Origin: Acidiferrimicrobium sp. IK
GTDB taxonomy: Bacteria; Actinomycetota; Acidimicrobiia; Acidimicrobiales; Palsa-688
Assembly (NCBI RefSeq): GCF_025499425.1
Contig: NZ_JAIMCB010000005.1
Span: forward strand, 305,464-369,463
Length of the DNA: 64,000 nucleotides
Reading direction: 5' to 3'
Shown: one piece after another, positions 15,179 to 23,552 of the stretch
Layout of the letters: each line of letters opens with the position of its first letter
Numbering within the stretch: the stretch's first letter is position 1
Position numbers and translations under genes: made by a program
The notes under the pieces: model-generated
What the model was told of the DNA's origin: nothing
Database searches by the model: none
Seen by the model: only the letters and a program-made list of their open reading frames with translations

Positions 15179-16422
15179 TCTTCGCCGGCGCCGACCTGGT
15201 CGGGCTCGAGCGAGGCCGGTTCGGCCCGCAGCGGGCGCCCGGACCGCTCCTCTAGGAGCAGCCCGCCGCGGCCGTCGAAGGCCAAGGCGGCGCCGCCCTC
15301 GACGAGAGATCGCAGATGGGTGCCGGCCATCGCTGCCCGCCAGCCTCGGGCCAGGCGGACGGTGGGATCTCCCCGCAGGTACGCGGCGAGGTCGCTGCGG
15401 GTCGCCAACAAGGCCGCGTCGACCTCCTCGTTTCGTGCCACCTGAGCCAGCCACGCCGCGGCCAGGGCCACCGCCGGGCGCAGCTCGCGGGGCACCTCGT
15501 CGGTGGGCGGCACGGCGATCTGCTCCGCGGTCAGGTGCCGGCCTCGCTCCACCGCGGCCAGGATCCCCTCGGCCGCGCTGCCCCGGATGTGGCGGGGGTC
15601 CAGGCCGCGGATGCGGCCGAGGGCTTCGGCGTTGCGGGGCGGGTTGTGGGCGATGGCCTGCACTGCGAGGTCGGGAAGGACCTGGCGGATCGGGATGTCT
15701 ACGGTACGGGCCCGCATCTCCCGCCACGCCGCCACTTCCTGCGCCACCCCCCGGCTGGCGGCGCGGAGCTGGCGGGCGTCGCGCAGCTTCCACCAGGCCT
15801 TGGTCGGGTCGCCCGGACCGTGCGAACGGACCCGAACCGTCTCGCACTCCTCGGCGGCCCACTCGGAGCGGCCTCGACGGGCCAGGTCGGCCTCGATGGC
15901 GTCAGCCAGGTCGAGGAGGCGGTCGACGTCGGAAGCCGCGTAGGACAGCTGGGAGGCGCTGAGCGGGCGGCGGCTCCAGTCGGTGAGGCGGTCGCCCTTC
16001 GCCACCTCGATGCCGAGGTAGCGCGACGACAGCGCCGACAGCGACGCCGATCCGTGCCCGAGGAAGCCGGCCGCCACCTGCGTGTCCCACAGCCGGGACG
16101 GGCCACGCCCGCACGCCAGCTCCAACACCTCCAGGTCCTGCTCGGCGGCGTGGGCGACCATGGTGCCCGGACCGGCGAGGACCTCGGCGAGAGGGGCCAG
16201 GTCGACGGCGAGGGGGTCCACCAAAGCAGTGCCCGCCGGGATCCCGCCGTGGGCGGGCCAGGCGATCTGCACCAGCGCGACCCGCGGCCAGTAGGTGCGC
16301 TCCCGGTGGAACTCGGTGTCGAGGCCGTAGCGCTCGACGCCGAGCAGCATGCTGATCAAGTCGGTCAGGGCGGAGGCGTCGGTGATCGGCTCGGGTACCG
16401 GCGTCGCCGCGGTGCTCACCAC
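15175..16422 (-). CDS. rnd: Ribonuclease D
   Basis: 3'-5' exonuclease for tRNA/RNA maturation. 415 residues. DEDDy residues are readable: GLDTEFHRERTYWPR (Asp-Glu), VAHAAEQDLEVLE (Asp), and LSYAASDVDRLLDLAD (Tyr/Asp). An HRDC-like helical domain follows (residues ~215-300: REMRARTVDIPIRQVLPD) and a second C-terminal helical repeat. The GTG start gives VSTAATPVPEPITDASAL. It is downstream of the sigma factor gene on the same strand, 67 bp away. Confidence 0.85.
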   Translation of the reverse strand: MVSTAATPVPEPITDASALTDLISMLLGVERYGLDTEFHRERTYWPRVALVQIAWPAHGGIPAGTALVDPLAVDLAPLAEVLAGPGTMVAHAAEQDLEVLELACGRGPSRLWDTQVAAGFLGHGSASLSALSSRYLGIEVAKGDRLTDWSRRPLSASQLSYAASDVDRLLDLADAIEADLARRGRSEWAAEECETVRVRSHGPGDPTKAWWKLRDARQLRAASRGVAQEVAAWREMRARTVDIPIRQVLPDLAVQAIAHNPPRNAEALGRIRGLDPRHIRGSAAEGILAAVERGRHLTAEQIAVPPTDEVPRELRPAVALAAAWLAQVARNEEVDAALLATRSDLAAYLRGDPTVRLARGWRAAMAGTHLRSLVEGGAALAFDGRGGLLLEERSGRPLRAEPASLEPDQVGAGED

Positions 16423-16489
16423 GCCCGAACGCCGAGCGGTGACACAAGCCGCGGTGCTGGCACCGCGAGCAGGAGGGAGGCGGCGGTGG

Positions 16490-17251
16490 TCACGCCGGCT
16501 CGACCGCCCACGCCCGCAGCTGGGTGAGGCTGCGCGACAGCAGCCTGGACACTTGCATCTGGCTGACTCCGACCATGCTGGCGATCTCGGTCTGGCTGCA
16601 GCCGACCACGAAACGCAGGTTGAGGATCTGGCGCTGGCGTTCTGGGAGGCGGGCCAGGAGCGGGCTCAACGTGACCCGCCCGTCGACCTCGGCGAGGTTC
16701 TGGTCGCCGGTGCCTAGACGGCTGGTGAGGGACGTGTCCTCCCCCGGCGACAACGGCGCCTCGAGCGACGCGTTGTGGCGGAACCCGCCGGCGTCGAGGG
16801 CCTCGACGACGTCCTCGACGGGGCACTCGATGCGCGCCGCGATCTCCGCCAGGGTCGGGCTCCGGCCCAGCTCCTGGGTCAGCTCGTCGATGCTCTGCTG
16901 GGCTCGCAGGTGCAGGTCGTGGATGCGGCGGGGCAGGCGCACCGACCATCCCCGGTCCCGCAGGTGGCGCTTCAGCTCGCCGAGGATGGTCGCGGTGGCG
17001 AACGTGGTCAGCTCCGCGCCGCGGTCGGGGTCGAAGCGGTCCACGGCCTTGAGCAGCCCGATCAGCGCCACTTGGTTGAGGTCGTCGAGCTCCTCGCCGC
17101 GCTGGGCGAAGCGAGCCGCCAGCGAGTACGCCAGACCCTGGTACGCGGCGACGACGGTGTCGCGGGCCCTCGGGTCGCGGGTGGAGGAGTAGTCGGCGAT
17201 CGCCCGTCGGATGTGCTCCCGTCCTGCGTTCGGGGGTGCCGGCGCAACCAT
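16490..17251 (-). CDS. RNA polymerase sigma factor, SigB/SigF type
   Basis: Alternative sigma factor of the stress/development group. 253 residues from ATG 17251, with a near-perfect GAAGGAGGT ribosome site. Region 2: GEELDDLNQVALIGLLKAVDRF and TFATATILGELKRHLRDRGW; the entry to region 3 is SVRLPRRIHDL; region 4.2 HTH is CSQTEIASMVGVSQMQVSRLL. This is the SigF signature and not sigma-28 (FliA). No anti-sigma or anti-anti-sigma gene is adjacent, so how it is controlled is unclear. Followed by rnd; a flavin reductase lies upstream. Confidence 0.88.
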   Translation of the reverse strand: MVAPAPPNAGREHIRRAIADYSSTRDPRARDTVVAAYQGLAYSLAARFAQRGEELDDLNQVALIGLLKAVDRFDPDRGAELTTFATATILGELKRHLRDRGWSVRLPRRIHDLHLRAQQSIDELTQELGRSPTLAEIAARIECPVEDVVEALDAGGFRHNASLEAPLSPGEDTSLTSRLGTGDQNLAEVDGRVTLSPLLARLPERQRQILNLRFVVGCSQTEIASMVGVSQMQVSRLLSRSLTQLRAWAVEPA

Positions 17252-17322
17252 CGGACCTCCTTCAGCGGGAGCATACCGGCGATGGCCGGCCCGGCCGGCC
17301 GCCGCGGTGGGTCGCCGCTCGG

Positions 17323-17868
17323 TCATCCGCCGTAGCTCATCCGGGTGTCCTCCATCCGGAGGATCTCGACGTCGGCGTCGCCGGCCTCGCCTGCGGCCGC
17401 CACCTCCCCGACGAAGAGGCTGTGGCTGCCGCAGTCGAGGGTGTGGCGGACTTCGCAGTCGACCCAGGCCGCAGCGGAGGAAAGGATCGGGGCGCCGGTC
17501 AGCGCCTCGCGGACCCGGTGCCCGTTGAGCGCGGAAGAGTCCTCGTCCCACTGGGCCGGCTTGACGAACGCCCGGACCACGGCCCGCTCGGCCCGGGCCA
17601 GGATCGACAGCGCGAAAACCCCGCCCTCGGCGACGAGGCGGTGGGTGAGCGCCGGCTTCTCGACGCTGACCGCCACCAGCTTGGGGTCGGTGGAGACCTG
17701 GGTGGCCCAGTTGAGGGTCATCAGGTTGCGGGCGTCGCCGCTGCGGCTGCCGAGAAGGTAGAGCCCGGTCGGCATCCTCCAGAGGACCCGGCGCCGCAGC
17801 CGGTCGTATTCGGCGGGGTCGACGCCCGGGGGGAACGGACCTACCGGTCCCTCTGCAGCGGTGGGCAC
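17323..17868 (-). CDS. Flavin reductase-like FMN-binding split-barrel protein
   Basis: 181 residues. RRVLWRMPTGLYLLGSRSGDARNLMTLNWATQVS is the usual start of the flavin-reductase split barrel, followed by KLVAVSVEKPALTHRLV and a C-terminal H-x-LFVGEV strand. Such proteins supply reduced flavin or bind FMN; the partner is not indicated. Same strand as the sigma gene 71 bp downstream. Confidence 0.78.
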   Translation of the reverse strand: MPTAAEGPVGPFPPGVDPAEYDRLRRRVLWRMPTGLYLLGSRSGDARNLMTLNWATQVSTDPKLVAVSVEKPALTHRLVAEGGVFALSILARAERAVVRAFVKPAQWDEDSSALNGHRVREALTGAPILSSAAAWVDCEVRHTLDCGSHSLFVGEVAAAGEAGDADVEILRMEDTRMSYGG

Positions 17869-17910
17869 CAGACGACAGTAGCCACACCGGCCGCCATCGA
17901 AGCAGTCATG

Positions 17911-18945
17911 TCACGCCTTCACGTGCACCCGCAGCCCAGGGAGGGCGGGCCGGCTGCCCCAGCCCGCCCGTCCGTCGAACAGCCCGGCCACGCCGTCGAC
18001 CTCCTCGGGGGGCACGTCGACGACGAGCAGCGGCCCCTCGCCGTGCCATCCGGGGGTGTCGGCGACGACGAACCGGACCGTCATCTCGTCGCCGACCACC
18101 GAGAACGCGGCTCCTGGCGCCACCAGCTCCCGGCGCAGCGCCGGGCCTAACGCGGCGGCGGTGCCCGAGCCCATCTCCACCACCGCCCTCCGGCCGAAGC
18201 GGGCGCGGTGCCACGCCAAGGTCGCGACCCGCAGCTCGGTGAGCTCGCTGCCGTCCGCCCTGGCCCGGGCCGCCACCTCGCCGGCGATGCCGGGGTCGGC
18301 GAGGACCGATCGGCGGGCGATGTCGGTGACGAGCAGCGGGTTGTCCCGGGCCAGCAGGTCGACGACCGCGTCGGTGCTCCAGGATCGGCAAAGTTCCAGC
18401 TCGTCGGCGGTCAAGCCGACGACTTGGAGCAGCTCGACGGTCCCCAACGGGCCGTCCATCACCCCGAGGGTGGGGTCGGTGACCACCACTGCCGCGGTGA
18501 GCGCCGACTCGCTGTCGAGCCGGATCGGGCCGCGCAGGTCGAGGTGGTGGCCGGCCGCGAACGGATGACCCCCCGCCCATACGTAGGCCGCCAGGTTGGT
18601 GAGCAGATCGACGGCCCACAGCGGCTCCTCGTCGGAGCCGGCCAGGCGCAAAGTGAGCTCGAAACCCCAGCCCGACAGTGCGGCGTCGGGGTCTCCGGGG
18701 GGCGCCTGCGCCACCACGTCGGCGGGATCCGGCCGGTGCAGCTCGCTCAGGCCGTAGGTGACCAGGTGCCAGTGATCGGGGTCGCCGACGCGGTGGGCGG
18801 TGACCTCCTCGAGGGGAGGGTCCCCTCGGCGGGTGTGGGCAGGCCGGGGCGTCCAGCGGTGGGCGGCGGGGCCGCCGTCGACGCGGTCCACGTGCTCGTC
18901 GAGGGCTGCGGTGCCCTCCCCGCAGCGCCGCTCAGAGCTGGTCAC
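17911..18945 (-). CDS. Suppressor-of-fused (SUFU) domain protein
   Basis: 344 residues, GTG start at 18945 overlapping the DUF3151 stop as GTGA. The N-terminal half has LEEVTAHRVGDPDHWHLVTYGLSEL and, further on, GWGFELTLRLA plus LWAVDLLTNLAAYV, the bacterial SUFU pattern. The second half is a mixed alpha/beta region (ELVAPGAAFSVVGDEMTVRFV) without a recognised motif. Bacterial SUFU proteins are often linked to immunity or contact-dependent inhibition, but no toxin gene is adjacent, and the coupling to DUF3151 suggests a housekeeping role in this lineage. Confidence 0.75.
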   Translation of the reverse strand: MTSSERRCGEGTAALDEHVDRVDGGPAAHRWTPRPAHTRRGDPPLEEVTAHRVGDPDHWHLVTYGLSELHRPDPADVVAQAPPGDPDAALSGWGFELTLRLAGSDEEPLWAVDLLTNLAAYVWAGGHPFAAGHHLDLRGPIRLDSESALTAAVVVTDPTLGVMDGPLGTVELLQVVGLTADELELCRSWSTDAVVDLLARDNPLLVTDIARRSVLADPGIAGEVAARARADGSELTELRVATLAWHRARFGRRAVVEMGSGTAAALGPALRRELVAPGAAFSVVGDEMTVRFVVADTPGWHGEGPLLVVDVPPEEVDGVAGLFDGRAGWGSRPALPGLRVHVKA

Positions 18946-19397
18946 GCTCTTTCGCGGCGCGACCAGTCCGGGTCGAGCTGGACCAAGAACAACGCGCAGC
19001 GGGCCTCCTCTTCGTCCTCGCCGATCGCGCCGGCCGCGGCCCGCAGAGCGTCGAGGGCCCGCAGGAAGCCGCGGTTGTCGCGCTTGTCCCAGCGGACGTA
19101 CCCCGATCCCCGCCAGCCCGCGGCACGGAGCGCGTCGAGGCCCCGGTGGTACCCGACCCGGGCGTACGCGTAGGACTCGACGGTCTCGCCGGCGGCCGCG
19201 GCCAGCTCCGCCAGCGCGGCCCACGCCTCCAGGTATTTGGGGTCAGAGGCGACCACCGCGCTCACCGCGGCGCGCCGTTCACCCTCTGGCGCGCTCAACG
19301 CGGCCGCCAGCGCGGCCGCCGCCTCCGGGGGTGCCGGCGGGAGGACCGTCTCGGGGAGACCGCCGTGAAGCGCTACGGGTGTCGACTCGTTGGCCAT
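18942..19397 (-). CDS. DUF3151 family protein
   Basis: 151 residues from ATG 19397 (MANESTPVALHG). A helical, TPR-like actinobacterial protein of unknown function: DPKYLEAWAALAELA, SYAYARVGYHRGLDALRAAGW and VRWDKRDNRGFLRALDALR are the conserved family blocks. Overlaps the SUFU gene by GTGA and is divergent from a HIT gene 31 bp away. Confidence 0.8.
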   Translation of the reverse strand: MANESTPVALHGGLPETVLPPAPPEAAAALAAALSAPEGERRAAVSAVVASDPKYLEAWAALAELAAAAGETVESYAYARVGYHRGLDALRAAGWRGSGYVRWDKRDNRGFLRALDALRAAAGAIGEDEEEARCALFLVQLDPDWSRRERA

Positions 19398-19428
19398 CCA
19401 AGCATCGTCGCGCGACGCTGGGCCGGAC

Positions 19429-19851
19429 ATGGCCCAATGCATCTTCGACCGCATCCGCGACGGCGACGCACCCGGACACCTCGTGGTCGACGAGGCCGAC
19501 GTGATCGCCTTCCTCGACGCCAGACCGCTGTTCCCGGGGCACACGCTGGTGGTGCCCCGCCGTCACGTCGCGACGCTGGCCGAGCTCGACGAGGCGACCG
19601 CGTCCGCGGTGTGGGACGTCGGCCGGCGGGTAGCAGCCGCGCTGCGACCCGCCGTCGGGGCCGACGGCGCCTTCCTGGCCCTCAACGACGAGGTCAGCCA
19701 GAGCGTGGCCCACGTGCATCTCCACGTGGTGCCCAGGCGCCGGAAGGACGGCCTGCGGGGGTTCTTCTGGCCCCGAGGCCGCTACGAGACCCCGGAGGAG
19801 GCGGCCAAGATCGCGGCGGCCATCGCCGCGTCGCTGGCCCCGCAGTCGTGA
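19429..19851 (+). CDS. HIT-family hydrolase (second copy in the window)
   Basis: 140 residues from ATG 19429 (MAQCIFDRIRDG). CIFDRI at the start, HTLVVPRRHVATLAEL in the middle and the HIT triad HVHLHVVPRR at the end; this belongs to the Hint/HinT-like branch acting on purine nucleoside phosphoramidates or diadenosine polyphosphates. It lacks the second zinc Cys seen in the copy next to thrS. Its stop overlaps the GNAT start as GTGA. Confidence 0.85.
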   Translation: MAQCIFDRIRDGDAPGHLVVDEADVIAFLDARPLFPGHTLVVPRRHVATLAELDEATASAVWDVGRRVAAALRPAVGADGAFLALNDEVSQSVAHVHLHVVPRRRKDGLRGFFWPRGRYETPEEAAKIAAAIAASLAPQS

Positions 19852-20297
19852 CCGTCACCATCCGCGACGCTCACGCCGGCGATGTCGCAGCCCTCGTCGA
19901 CCTGCTCGTCGGGGGGTCCCTGACGGTCAAGGAAGACCCGTCTGACCTGGCCCCCTACGCCCGGGCCCTCGAGGCGATCACCGCCGACCCGACGGCCACC
20001 GTCCTCGTCGCGCTGCTCGACGGCCGGGTGGTCGGGATGTGCCAGCTGATGATCCTGCGACACTTGCAGCACCGGGGCGGCTTGTGCGCCGAGATCGAGT
20101 CGATGCACGTGACAGCCGGGCGCCGCTCCGAAGGGATCGGGTCGGTGCTCCTCGAGGCGGCGGTGGCCCGAGCGGCGGCCGCCGGCTGCTACCGGGTGCA
20201 GCTGACGAGCAACGTCGCCCGGCCCGACGCCCACCGCTTCTACCTGCGCCACGGCTTCGAAGCCAGCCACGCCGGCTTCAAGCGCTACCTGGCCTAG
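19848..20297 (+). CDS. GNAT-family N-acetyltransferase
   Basis: 149 residues, GTG start at 19848 inside the HIT stop. IRDAHAGDVAALVDLL, the beta-4 strand VVGMCQLMIL, the acetyl-CoA loop AGRRSEGIGSVLLEAAVARA and the end YLRHGFEASHAGFKRYLA are typical. Substrate unknown. Its last four bases (CTAG) are shared with the tyrS stop on the other strand. Confidence 0.85.
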   Translation: MTVTIRDAHAGDVAALVDLLVGGSLTVKEDPSDLAPYARALEAITADPTATVLVALLDGRVVGMCQLMILRHLQHRGGLCAEIESMHVTAGRRSEGIGSVLLEAAVARAAAAGCYRVQLTSNVARPDAHRFYLRHGFEASHAGFKRYLA

Positions 20298-21568
20298 CGG
20301 GCGACCACCAGGACCGCCATGGCCCGCTTCCCCCGGCGCAGGACCACGAAGCGGCCGTGGAGGGCGTCGGCCGGCTCCAGCCCGCGGTTGTCGGCCACGG
20401 GCCGGTTGGCGACGTAGACCGCCCCTTGGGCCAGCATCGCGCGGGCTTCGCTGGTGGAGCGGACCAGTGCGCTGCGGACCAACGCGTCGATGACCGTCAG
20501 TCCCCCGTCGAGCTCGGCGGGGGTGATCGACGCAGTGGGGGCGTCCTCGAGGGCGGCGGCCAGCGTCGCCTCGTCGAGGGCGGCGATGTCCTCCGAGTAC
20601 AACACCGCGGCGGCCTGCTCGGCGCGGGCGGTCTCCGCGGCGCCGTGGGTCAAGGTGGTCACCTCGCGGGCCAAGGCCCGCTGCGCCTCCCTGCGCTCCG
20701 GGTGCGCGGCCGCGGCCTCGTCGAGGGCGGCGATCGCGTCCCGGGGCAGGAGGGTCATCCGTCGGAGGTAGGAGCCGACCTCGGCGTCGTCGGTACGCAG
20801 CCAGAACTGGAAGTAGGCGTAGGGCGACGTCCGGGCCGGGTCCAACCACACCGTGCCGGTCTCCGACTTGCCGAACTTGGTGCCGTCAGCCTTGAGCACC
20901 AGCGGTGAGGTCAACCCGAACACCTGCGCCGAGCGGCGCTTGCGGACCAGATCCACGCCCTCGGTGATGTTGCCCCACTGGTCGCTTCCCCCGAGCTGCA
21001 ACCGGCAGCCGTGGCGGTCGAACAGCTGCAGGTAGTCCCACGCCTGGAGGAGCATGTAGCTGAACTCGGTGAAAGACAGGCCCTGGTCGCGGCCCTCGAT
21101 GCGGGTGCGGACCGAGTCCTTGCGGACCATCTCGTTGACGGTGAAGAGCTTGCCGACGTCACGGAGGAACTCGAGCAGCCCGACGGTCCCGAGCCAGGCC
21201 ACGTTGTCCTCGAGGATGGCGCCGGTGGCACCGAACTCCATGAACCGCTCGAGCTGGGCGCGGATCCCCTCCCGGTTGGCGGTCAGGGTGGCCTCGTCGA
21301 GCAGGTTGCGTTCCTCGCTTCGGCCGCCCGGGTCGCCGATCATGCCGGTGCCGCCACCGACCAGGGCGACCGGCCGGTGCCCGGCGTCTTGCAGCCGGCG
21401 GAGGAGCAGGATCTGCTGGAGGTGGCCGACGTGGAGGGAGTCGGCGGTCGGGTCGAAGCCGATGTAGCCGGTGACCTGCCCGCCGGCCAGCAGCTCGGGC
21501 AGGAGGCGGTCGTCGGTCATCTGGTGGACCAGACCCCGCCAGCGCAGGTCGTCGATCAGCGATGTCAC
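20294..21568 (-). CDS. tyrS: Tyrosine--tRNA ligase
   Basis: Charges tRNA-Tyr. 424 residues from GTG 21568 (TSLIDDLRWRG). The class I HIGH motif reads HVGH in TADSLHVGHLQQILLL, KMSKS reads KFGKS in KADGTKFGKSETGTVW, and the C-terminal S4 RNA-binding domain is at STSEARAMLAQGAVYVANRP. The frame is open six codons upstream but the GTG gives the family start. Tail-to-tail CTAG overlap with the GNAT gene. Confidence 0.95.
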   Translation of the reverse strand: MTSLIDDLRWRGLVHQMTDDRLLPELLAGGQVTGYIGFDPTADSLHVGHLQQILLLRRLQDAGHRPVALVGGGTGMIGDPGGRSEERNLLDEATLTANREGIRAQLERFMEFGATGAILEDNVAWLGTVGLLEFLRDVGKLFTVNEMVRKDSVRTRIEGRDQGLSFTEFSYMLLQAWDYLQLFDRHGCRLQLGGSDQWGNITEGVDLVRKRRSAQVFGLTSPLVLKADGTKFGKSETGTVWLDPARTSPYAYFQFWLRTDDAEVGSYLRRMTLLPRDAIAALDEAAAAHPERREAQRALAREVTTLTHGAAETARAEQAAAVLYSEDIAALDEATLAAALEDAPTASITPAELDGGLTVIDALVRSALVRSTSEARAMLAQGAVYVANRPVADNRGLEPADALHGRFVVLRRGKRAMAVLVVAR

Positions 21569-21640
21569 GGCCGGACACCTTGCCACACCGGGTCATTGGC
21601 GTCTCCCAGTTAGCCTGCCCACCGCTCTACGGTGGCGGTG

Positions 21641-22591
21641 ATGCCCGCTGCTGCCCTCGCTCCCGCGGCGCGAAGCGAGCCGCTGGCCGGGCCCCTCGAT
21701 CTGCGCCGGACGCTCGGCCCGCTGCGGCGGGGGCCGAGGGACCGCTGCACGATCTTCGAGGGGCCGGTGGCGTGGCGGGCGACGCGCACCCCTGAGGGCC
21801 CGGCGTCGGTGCGCCTCTGGGTCGACGACCGACGGTCCCGGCTCGAGGCTCGGGCGTGGGGCCCCGGCGCGGGGTGGGCGTTGGAGCACGTACGCGACCT
21901 CACCGGCGCGGACGACGACCCGTCGCCGCTCGCCGCGATGCTGGCCCGGCCCGGAGGCGGCCCGGGCCGGGCCCGCTTGCGGGACTTGCAGCGCAGGCTG
22001 GCCGGGTTGCGGCTGCCGGCGACGCTGGCGGTGACCGAGGCGCTGGTCCCGGCCGTCCTCGAGCAGAAGGTCACCGGCGTGCAGGCCAGGCGCAGCTACC
22101 AGCGCCTGGCCGACCAGTTGGGCGCCCCGGCCCCCGGGCCGCCCGGCCTGCGTCTCCCACCAGCACCTGACGTGCTGGCCGCCACGCCGACGTGGACGTT
22201 TCACCGCGCCGGGGTGGAGCGACGGCGGGAGGAGACGATCAGGGGCGCGTGCGCCCGCGCCGGGTGGATCGACGAGCTGGCCGGAGGCGACCGCGGCGGG
22301 GTGCAGCGCCGGCTGGCCGCGTTGCGCGGGGTCGGCCCCTGGACCGTCGCCGAGGTCAGCCGGGTCGCTCTCGGCGACCCCGACGCGGTGAGCGTCGGCG
22401 ACTATCACCTCCCCGACCACGTGGCGTGGGCGCTGGCCGGGATCCCCCGCGGCGACGACGACGTGATGCTCGAACTGTTGGAGCCCTACCGCGGTCAGCG
22501 GGGACGGGTGACCCGGCTGATCGAATCGGCGGGGGTCACCGCCCCCCGGTTCGGTCCCCGCCTGGCAGTCCAGGCCATCGAGTCGGGTTGA
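21641..22591 (+). CDS. AlkA-like DNA-3-methyladenine glycosylase (HhH-GPD)
   Basis: Base-excision glycosylase that removes alkylated bases. About 316 residues from ATG 21641; a GTG at 21632 is an alternative. The helix-hairpin-helix and catalytic Asp are in LRGVGPWTVAEVSRVALGD followed by PDAVSVGDYHLP, and ALVPAVLEQKVTGVQARRSY is the preceding conserved helix. The N-terminal ~90 residues form the AlkA-type beta domain. Divergent from tyrS by ~70 bp. Confidence 0.82.
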   Translation: MPAAALAPAARSEPLAGPLDLRRTLGPLRRGPRDRCTIFEGPVAWRATRTPEGPASVRLWVDDRRSRLEARAWGPGAGWALEHVRDLTGADDDPSPLAAMLARPGGGPGRARLRDLQRRLAGLRLPATLAVTEALVPAVLEQKVTGVQARRSYQRLADQLGAPAPGPPGLRLPPAPDVLAATPTWTFHRAGVERRREETIRGACARAGWIDELAGGDRGGVQRRLAALRGVGPWTVAEVSRVALGDPDAVSVGDYHLPDHVAWALAGIPRGDDDVMLELLEPYRGQRGRVTRLIESAGVTAPRFGPRLAVQAIESG

Positions 22592-22626
22592 GGCGCGACC
22601 CGGGACCGGGCTGGCAAGATCGGGCC

Positions 22627-23550
22627 ATGCCCGACCTGGTCGCCTACGACGAGTTCGCCTACTTCCGCGACAACGCCACCGAGGCCGGGCTCGCCTGGGA
22701 CGGCCCGCCGGTAGTGGAGCGCGTCGCGGTGGAGGTCGCTCCCGGCCGTTCCCTAAGCGCCCTCAAGTGGGGCGACGGCGAGCCGGAGCTGGTCTTGCTG
22801 CACGGCGGCGCCCAGAACGCGCACACCTGGGACACCGTCGCGCTGGCGCTGCGCCAGCCGCTGCTCGCCGTCGACCTTCCCGGCCACGGCCACTCCGACG
22901 GCCCCGGCGCCCGCCCCGAAGGCGCGCTGGCGGTGGAAGGAAACGCATCGGACGTAGCGGCGGTCATCCGCCGGCTGGCGCCTCGCGCCCGGGCGGTGGT
23001 CGGCATGTCCCTCGGCGGCTTGACCACCATCGCCTTGGCGGCCGCTCACCCGGACCTGGTGAGAGCAATGGTGCTGGTGGACATCACTCCGGGCGTCAAC
23101 CGGGAGAAGGCCGCGGCCATCAGCGCGTTCGTGCAGGGGCCCGAGTCCTTCGACAGCTTCGACGAGCTGCTGGCTCGAACCGTCGAGTTCAACCCGACCC
23201 GCACCGTGTCGTCGCTGCGTCGGGGGATCCTGCACAACGCGCAGCAACAGCCAGACGGCACCTGGGTGTGGCGCTACCGCCGGTTCGCGTCGCCTCTCGG
23301 CGCGACCGCGGCGCCGGCCGACTACGGCCGGTTGTGGGAGCAGGTGGGCCAGCTGGATGTGCCGGTCCTGCTGGTGCGGGGCATGCGACCCCAGTCGGTG
23401 GTCGACGACGACGACGAGGCGGAGCTGCTTCGGCGGGCCCGGCATGCCAGCGTCGTGCGGGTCGAAGAGGCCGGCCACAGCGTGCAGGGCGACGCCCCGG
23501 TCGCGCTGGCCAAGATCCTCTCCGGCTTCCCTCCGCACGCCGCGGGTTAG
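22627..23550 (+). CDS. Alpha/beta hydrolase
   Basis: 307 residues from ATG 22627. VLLHGGAQNAHTWDTV is the oxyanion-hole strand, GMSLGGLTTIALAAAHP the nucleophile elbow (Ser), and EEAGHSVQGD the catalytic His; the acid is likely in the LLVRGMRPQSVVDDDD stretch. Close to esterase and haloalkane-type hydrolases, substrate unknown. It follows the AlkA-like gene by 35 bp and converges with the diguanylate cyclase. Confidence 0.8.
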   Translation: MPDLVAYDEFAYFRDNATEAGLAWDGPPVVERVAVEVAPGRSLSALKWGDGEPELVLLHGGAQNAHTWDTVALALRQPLLAVDLPGHGHSDGPGARPEGALAVEGNASDVAAVIRRLAPRARAVVGMSLGGLTTIALAAAHPDLVRAMVLVDITPGVNREKAAAISAFVQGPESFDSFDELLARTVEFNPTRTVSSLRRGILHNAQQQPDGTWVWRYRRFASPLGATAAPADYGRLWEQVGQLDVPVLLVRGMRPQSVVDDDDEAELLRRARHASVVRVEEAGHSVQGDAPVALAKILSGFPPHAAG

Positions 23551-23552
23551 CG

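Noticed and set aside
17911..18945. SUFU protein as an immunity protein of a toxin system
   Set aside because: No toxin or secretion gene is adjacent and the gene is coupled to the housekeeping-type DUF3151.
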